Both the position numbers and the translations under genes were made by a program. A stretch of DNA of 9,167 bases from contig DDDD01000015.1 in the NCBI GenBank assembly GCA_002335945.1, forward strand, positions 1 through 9,167, read 5' to 3'. The notes below the pieces were generated by a model. That model searched no databases. It was not told where the DNA came from and was given only the letters and a program-made list of their open reading frames with translations. The stretch is from Porticoccaceae bacterium UBA1989. Its GTDB lineage: Bacteria > Pseudomonadota > Gammaproteobacteria > Pseudomonadales > Porticoccaceae. Shown piece after piece: positions 5,533-9,167 of this stretch. Position 1 is the first letter of the stretch. Each line of letters begins with the position of its first letter.

Positions 5533-7167
5533 TTAGCTTCCTGTTTTCGATGCTTGATATGCGGTTGCCGCCACGACAAAAGACTGAAACAACGGGTGGC
5601 CGTCTCTAGGTGTCGAGGTGAATTCCGGGTGGAACTGGCTGGCAAAGAACCAGGGGTGATCCGGCAGTTCAACCGTCTCAACCAGCGTCTTATCAAATGA
5701 CAGTCCACCGATAACCAGACCCGCTTCTTTAAGCTGGGGCAGGTAATTATTATTGACCTCGAAGCGATGACGATGACGTTCTTCGATCTGCTCGCTACCG
5801 TAAATTTCATACGCCTTGGAGCCAGGTATAAGATGACAGACCTGAGCACCTAAACGCATGGTGCCACCCATATCTGAATGCTCGGTGCGCATCTCTTTAT
5901 TGCCTGCGGCATCGATCCATTCAGCGATAAGACCGACCACGGGGTGATCGGTATTGGCATTAAATTCGGTGCTATTAGCGCCACTTAAACCACAGACATT
6001 GCGCGCATACTCAATAACGGCAACCTGCATGCCTAGGCAGATACCCAGGTAGGGGATGTTTTTCTCACGGGCAGTTTTTACTGCATGAATCTTGCCCTCG
6101 GTACCTCGGGTACCAAAGCCACCTGGGACCAAAATTGCGTCGGCGCCATCAATTAATGTGTGGTCAGATTCCAACAGCTCAGAATCGATATAGCGAATCT
6201 TAACCTTGGTTTTATTGTGAATGCCGGCGTGCGTTAACGCCTCAGACAATGACTTATAGGCATCCAATAACTCCATGTACTTGCCCACCATAGCGATGGT
6301 GACCTGACCTTCAGAGTTAAGCTGATTCTCAACAACAGCATCCCATTCGGCGAGATCTGCCGGTGGACAATCCAGATTAAAACGATCCACTACAAATTCA
6401 TCCAGACCCCAGTCATGGAGCATGCGCGGTACCTGATAAATCGTAGGCGCGTCCATCACAGGCACAACGGCCCGCAATTCAACATTGGTAAACAATGAGA
6501 TTTTCTTACGTTGATCTTCTACCAGCTCTACTTCGGAACGGCACAGCAATACATCGGGCTGTAAACCCAGTGAACGCATTTCTTTCACCGAGTGCTGGGT
6601 AGGCTTAGTTTTGGTCTCACCGGCTGACGCGATATAGGGCACTAGCGTCAGGTGGATGAGTATTGATTGCTTAAAGCCCAGCTCACCGCGCATTTGGCGA
6701 ACGGCTTCAAGGAATGGTTGGGACTCAATATCGCCCACCGTACCACCAATCTCGACCACAGCAATATCATGATCGCCAGCACCGGCATAGACACGGCGCT
6801 TAATTTCATCGGTAACATGGGGAATAACCTGAACGGTGCCGCCCAGAAAGTCGCCGCGACGCTCACGACGCAAAATCGTCTCGTACACCTGGCCGCTGGT
6901 AAAGTTGTTGTGCTGGGTCATTTTAGAGCGCAGAAACCGCTCATAATGACCAAGATCTAAGTCAGTCTCTGCGCCATCTTGGGTGACATAGACTTCGCCA
7001 TGCTGATAGGGACTCATGGTACCCGGGTCAACATTGAGATAGGGGTCGAGCTTTAGAATGGTGATGCTTAAGCCTCTGGCTTCAAGCACAGCACCTAGCG
7101 AAGCGGCTGAAATGCCCTTTCCTAATGAAGAAACAACACCACCGGTAACAAAGATAAAACGCGTCAT
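5533..7167 (-). CDS. pyrG: CTP synthase (glutamine-hydrolysing)
   Basis: PyrG aminates UTP to CTP using ATP and glutamine, the last step of pyrimidine nucleotide synthesis; it works as a cytosolic tetramer and can form filaments. The 544 residues match E. coli (545). Seen: the N-terminal synthetase domain beginning FVTGGVVSSLGKGISAASLG (7-26) with its ATP loop, EIGGTVGDIESQPF (139-152), the linker near 280-290, then a class I glutamine amidotransferase domain with VPGGFGTRG (347-355), the nucleophile C377 in GICLGMQ, RHRHRFEVNN (464-473), and H513/E515 in FHPEF. The ATG at 7167 starts the family-typical MTRFIFVTGG and has AGGG nearby. CTP made here feeds IspD, encoded in the same cluster, and KDO activation downstream of KdsA. 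Confidence 0.99.
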   Translation of the reverse strand: MTRFIFVTGGVVSSLGKGISAASLGAVLEARGLSITILKLDPYLNVDPGTMSPYQHGEVYVTQDGAETDLDLGHYERFLRSKMTQHNNFTSGQVYETILRRERRGDFLGGTVQVIPHVTDEIKRRVYAGAGDHDIAVVEIGGTVGDIESQPFLEAVRQMRGELGFKQSILIHLTLVPYIASAGETKTKPTQHSVKEMRSLGLQPDVLLCRSEVELVEDQRKKISLFTNVELRAVVPVMDAPTIYQVPRMLHDWGLDEFVVDRFNLDCPPADLAEWDAVVENQLNSEGQVTIAMVGKYMELLDAYKSLSEALTHAGIHNKTKVKIRYIDSELLESDHTLIDGADAILVPGGFGTRGTEGKIHAVKTAREKNIPYLGICLGMQVAVIEYARNVCGLSGANSTEFNANTDHPVVGLIAEWIDAAGNKEMRTEHSDMGGTMRLGAQVCHLIPGSKAYEIYGSEQIEERHRHRFEVNNNYLPQLKEAGLVIGGLSFDKTLVETVELPDHPWFFASQFHPEFTSTPRDGHPLFQSFVVAATAYQASKTGS

Positions 7168-7316
7168 AGAGACCCTGCAAAGATCGAATTTAATGTAAAA
7201 AAAGTATGTCTAAGAAAGGTCTTTTAGCCATGAAACTGGCTGTGGCCCACCCTATGTAGATGGGATAGCAGATTAACAGAAAGGCCCCTGGGATTCTACT
7301 CTGATGTGTGCAGAAT
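7168..7316 (-). promoter_or_regulatory. tilS-pyrG spacer, likely location of a pyrG promoter
   Basis: At 149 bp this is the longest spacer in the window, and its pyrG-proximal half is AT-rich, including seven T on the minus strand (7203-7197). Promoter-like pieces such as TTAGAC followed after 15 bases by TAAATT are poor matches. Two small inverted repeats occur (GATTCT/AGAATC at 7292-7317, with the second arm touching the last base of tilS, and AGCCA/TGGCT at 7226-7241), but neither is followed by a T run on the minus strand. A promoter for the pyrG-kdsA-eno part is plausible from position only. Confidence 0.3.
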
Positions 7317-8666
7317 CTACCTTGAATCCACTAATGAGTTGAGATGCCAGCTAATGCTAATACCGGGTTGATCTGGCGCCGCTTGATAGCCTTCACAAAC
7401 CCATAGATCGCCCACAGACACTAGTTGTTCACCCCTGTATAGCAGAGGGATTCTATCTCGCCACCAGGGCTCCAGATTCGATTCTTGAAGCAGTTTTTTG
7501 AGGCTGTTAGAGTGCTTCCGGCCCGCCGGCATACAGCGCTCACCTCCCAGTCTTGTGCGCACCGTCACAGATTGACCGGCCTCTAAGCGGAGGCCCTTAC
7601 CTAGGGTTATTTCGCCACTTAAGCTGCTGCCATCTGGTAGATGTAGCGGCAACTCAGTCTGCCAGAGTAACTCTTGATTCATTACAGGCGACTGATCTGA
7701 AATGGCTAACAGATACAGTCGATTGCGGAAGCGCCCCCAACGCAGACCCTGCCACATTATTTTGGGTGCCGCGTCTTCCCGAGCCTGAATCACAGCGCAG
7801 AGAATTTCGTCGATTATTTTATGGCCTGGCAGGGGTAGCTGATGCAAGCCTGACCATTGGCGCAAGGTATTTTTCTGGCGCACAGATGATAGGGCAGCAA
7901 AGGCGTCCAAGCACAGCGACCAACCCCCTCGCTCAGCTCTGGCATCCAGCTCCTGTAAATCCTCTACCGCAACTGCCATGGCGAGATCTTCAGTCTCTTT
8001 ACTCAGCTGTGCCGAATGGGCAATACGCTGGGCATAATCGGGCCACCGCGCAGCAATCTCGGGCACCACATTGTTGCGCAGATAGTTGCGATCAAAGGTG
8101 CTTTCGAGATTAGTTTCATCTTCAATCCAGCGTAATTTACTCTGGTCGGCATAGGTCTGTAGCTGGGCTTTTTGCCAGGAGAGTAGAGGCCGAATAAGTT
8201 GACCACGGGCGATGGCACGTGAAGCCGGAATACCCGACAATCCTTTGCTGCCCGAGCCCCGAAGGAGATGATAGAGCACAGTCTCAACCTGATCATCGGC
8301 ATGGTGACCAAGCAGTAGCACCCCATCTTGCTGCAAAAGATTTTCAAATACCTGATAGCGAGCCTCACGGGCTGCAGCCTCGAGTCCCTGCCCCGTTTCT
8401 TGGACCGCTACGGTTTCACTGTGCAGTTGCACACCCAGTGAAAGACAAAACGCCTCAGCATGGGATTGCCAATCGCTGGCATTGTTCGATAGGCCATGAT
8501 TAATATGCACCGCGCACAGGCGCTGGACTGGAATAATGTCCGTCAATAATGCCAGTAAAACGCTGGAATCCAGACCGCCACTAAAGCCTACTAGAATCTG
8601 CGGTGCAGCCTCAAGCTGTTCCTGCCAGGGCGACAATACGGTTGCTGAATTTAGCGGCTGTGCCAC
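7317..8666 (-). CDS. tilS: tRNA(Ile)-lysidine synthetase
   Basis: TilS attaches lysine to C34 of the CAU-anticodon tRNA-Ile using ATP, which changes its identity from methionine to isoleucine and lets AUA be read. At 449 residues it is slightly longer than E. coli TilS (about 432), so it is the full three-part form. Seen: the N-type ATP pyrophosphatase loop SGGLDS (29-34), VHINHGLS (53-60), HHADDQVET (121-129) with RGSGSKGLSGIP after it, RNYLRNNVVPEI (193-204), a less conserved middle tRNA-binding region, and the C-terminal domain with RLGGERCMPAGR followed by LKKLLQE and WWRDRIPLLY. An in-frame TGA lies four codons upstream, so the GTG at 8666, with GAGG in front of it, is the first usable start. 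yheU ends 20 bp upstream. Confidence 0.97.
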   Translation of the reverse strand: MAQPLNSATVLSPWQEQLEAAPQILVGFSGGLDSSVLLALLTDIIPVQRLCAVHINHGLSNNASDWQSHAEAFCLSLGVQLHSETVAVQETGQGLEAAAREARYQVFENLLQQDGVLLLGHHADDQVETVLYHLLRGSGSKGLSGIPASRAIARGQLIRPLLSWQKAQLQTYADQSKLRWIEDETNLESTFDRNYLRNNVVPEIAARWPDYAQRIAHSAQLSKETEDLAMAVAVEDLQELDARAERGGWSLCLDAFAALSSVRQKNTLRQWSGLHQLPLPGHKIIDEILCAVIQAREDAAPKIMWQGLRWGRFRNRLYLLAISDQSPVMNQELLWQTELPLHLPDGSSLSGEITLGKGLRLEAGQSVTVRTRLGGERCMPAGRKHSNSLKKLLQESNLEPWWRDRIPLLYRGEQLVSVGDLWVCEGYQAAPDQPGISISWHLNSLVDSR

Positions 8667-8686
8667 TGCTCGCCCTCATCCATTAA

Positions 8687-9001
8687 TCAATGCTCCTGAC
8701 TAGAATCATCTTGGCCAGCCTGCTGAGAATAATCTTCGTAGGGATCACCCCCCTCTTTGGCCGCCTCCTGTTCAAGCACATAGCGTTTAAACTGATGTTT
8801 GGTGAGCAATGTGCAGTTTTCCGTTGCTGGATCAAAGGTAATTAACACATCACCAGCATCAAGCTGACGGCGCACCTGGGCAATTTTATTGCCCATGCTA
8901 GATTCCTGAGCACCATAGTCGGTACCCTCGCGCAGAATAAACTCTTCGATCACCGAATTGAGAATCTCGGCATTTAGTCTTTCAACCGGTATTTCAATCA
9001 C
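8687..9001 (-). CDS. YheU-family (UPF0270) small protein with an acidic C-terminal tail
   Basis: The core (residues 1-76) resembles E. coli YheU of the UPF0270 family: IPVERLNAEIL, then EEFILREGTDYG (19-30), the family's clearest motif, and VRRQLDAGDVLITFDP (43-58). The biochemical function of the family is not known to me. Relatives are about 72-75 residues; this one has 104. The extra 28 residues (77-104) include nine acidic ones and several Gln/Ser, with only one Lys and a terminal His, and look disordered. The GTG start at 9001 matches the family's (M)xIP beginning, is preceded by AAGGAAG about 8 bases upstream, and lies inside the last codons of the preceding methyltransferase gene with 8 bp of overlap. 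Coupling with that gene is likely; a functional link is only inference. Confidence 0.85.
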   Translation of the reverse strand: MIEIPVERLNAEILNSVIEEFILREGTDYGAQESSMGNKIAQVRRQLDAGDVLITFDPATENCTLLTKHQFKRYVLEQEAAKEGGDPYEDYSQQAGQDDSSQEH

Positions 9002-9167
9002 TGGCTGAACTTCCTTCGCCGGGCTTTCTAAAGCGCAATGTCATGCGATCACTCTCGCCAATGGCTAGGTACTTTTCACGATCCTGGTCACCCAACCGCA
9101 GAACGGGCGGCAATGTCCAAACACCTTTGGGGTGATCTGCACTGTCTTTTGGATTGGCGTTGAGTTC
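8994..9167 (-). CDS. C-terminus of a class I SAM-dependent methyltransferase-like protein, 5'-truncated by window edge
   Basis: The frame is open from the right edge for 57 codons and ends at TGA (8996-8994). It reads ELNANPKDSADHPKGVW, then TLPPVLRLGDQDREKYLAIG and ESDRMTLRF. I recognise this as the C-terminal signature of the predicted methyltransferases grouped as COG4798, where NPKDT-DHPKGVWTLPP and the following LGD-D--KYLAIGESDRMTL segment are typical. The SAM-binding part lies outside the window, so the enzyme activity cannot be checked here, and I know of no proven substrate. It overlaps the YheU-like gene by 8 bp. The coding call is firm; the family rests on remembered similarity. 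Confidence 0.65.
   Translation of the reverse strand, partial: ELNANPKDSADHPKGVWTLPPVLRLGDQDREKYLAIGESDRMTLRFRKPGEGSSASD

Noticed and set aside
5511..5849. 112-codon minus-strand frame at the end of pyrG
   Set aside because: Same strand but a different frame inside the amidotransferase domain of pyrG; no independent evidence of coding.
7226..7317. Possible tilS terminators (AGCCA/TGGCT and GATTCT/AGAATC inverted repeats)
   Set aside because: Stems are only 5-6 bp, one with a 14-base loop, and neither is followed by T residues on the minus strand; the T7 run nearer pyrG has no stem directly before it.
7553..8113. 186-codon open frame on the plus strand opposite tilS
   Set aside because: It lies entirely antisense to a well-supported tilS, resembles no family I know, and has a composition (Arg/Pro/Ser/Gln rich) typical of a shadow frame.
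1..9167. Mobile elements, CRISPR, tRNA or rRNA genes, phage genes or a new defence or signalling system
   Set aside because: Both strands are almost fully used by conserved housekeeping genes; I saw no transposase, long terminal repeats, spaced repeat array or cloverleaf in the short spacers.

Overview
The window is a dense block of housekeeping genes, all on the minus strand, from a gammaproteobacterium. Read 5'->3' on that strand (right to left in window coordinates) the order is: 3' end of a SAM-dependent methyltransferase, yheU-family gene, tilS, pyrG, kdsA, eno, ftsB, ispD, ispF, truD, and the 5' part of pcm. The run tilS-pyrG-kdsA-eno-ftsB-ispD-ispF-truD-pcm is the conserved arrangement seen in Pseudomonas-like and marine Gammaproteobacteria. 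Pcm, CTP synthase and KdsA closely resemble pseudomonad or E. coli proteins. I suspect a marine Pseudomonadales/Cellvibrionales-type bacterium, but this is inferred from gene order and remembered protein similarity, not from a search.

Layout: 1-581 pcm (runs off the left edge); 582-709 spacer with a nested inverted repeat; 710-1738 truD; 1735-2211 ispF; 2211-2921 ispD; 2914-3273 ftsB; 3321-4613 eno; 4679-5530 kdsA; 5533-7167 pyrG; 7168-7316 the longest spacer; 7317-8666 tilS; 8687-9001 yheU-like; 8994-9167 methyltransferase C-terminus (runs off the right edge). Four junctions overlap (methyltransferase/yheU 8 bp, ftsB/ispD 8 bp, ispD/ispF 1 bp, ispF/truD 4 bp) and pyrG/kdsA are 2 bp apart. 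I saw no convincing intrinsic terminator, so long polycistronic transcripts are likely, with possible internal promoters in the 149-, 128- and 65-bp spacers. No gap reaches 300 bp.

Functional logic: pyrG makes CTP, which IspD consumes directly in the MEP isoprenoid pathway and which is also needed to activate KDO, the sugar whose phosphate KdsA makes. KdsA and enolase share phosphoenolpyruvate. FtsB ties envelope growth to division. TilS and TruD modify tRNA, and Pcm repairs damaged proteins.

I found no mobile element, phage gene, CRISPR, RNA gene or new defence-type system. The points worth a second look are small: no surE between truD and pcm; a decapeptide tandem repeat at the truD 5' end in which each unit starts with a possible start codon; non-ATG starts on five genes; a methyltransferase/yheU pair where pseudomonads usually have accA; an acidic tail on the YheU-like protein; and unusual residues in conserved IspD and KdsA motifs.
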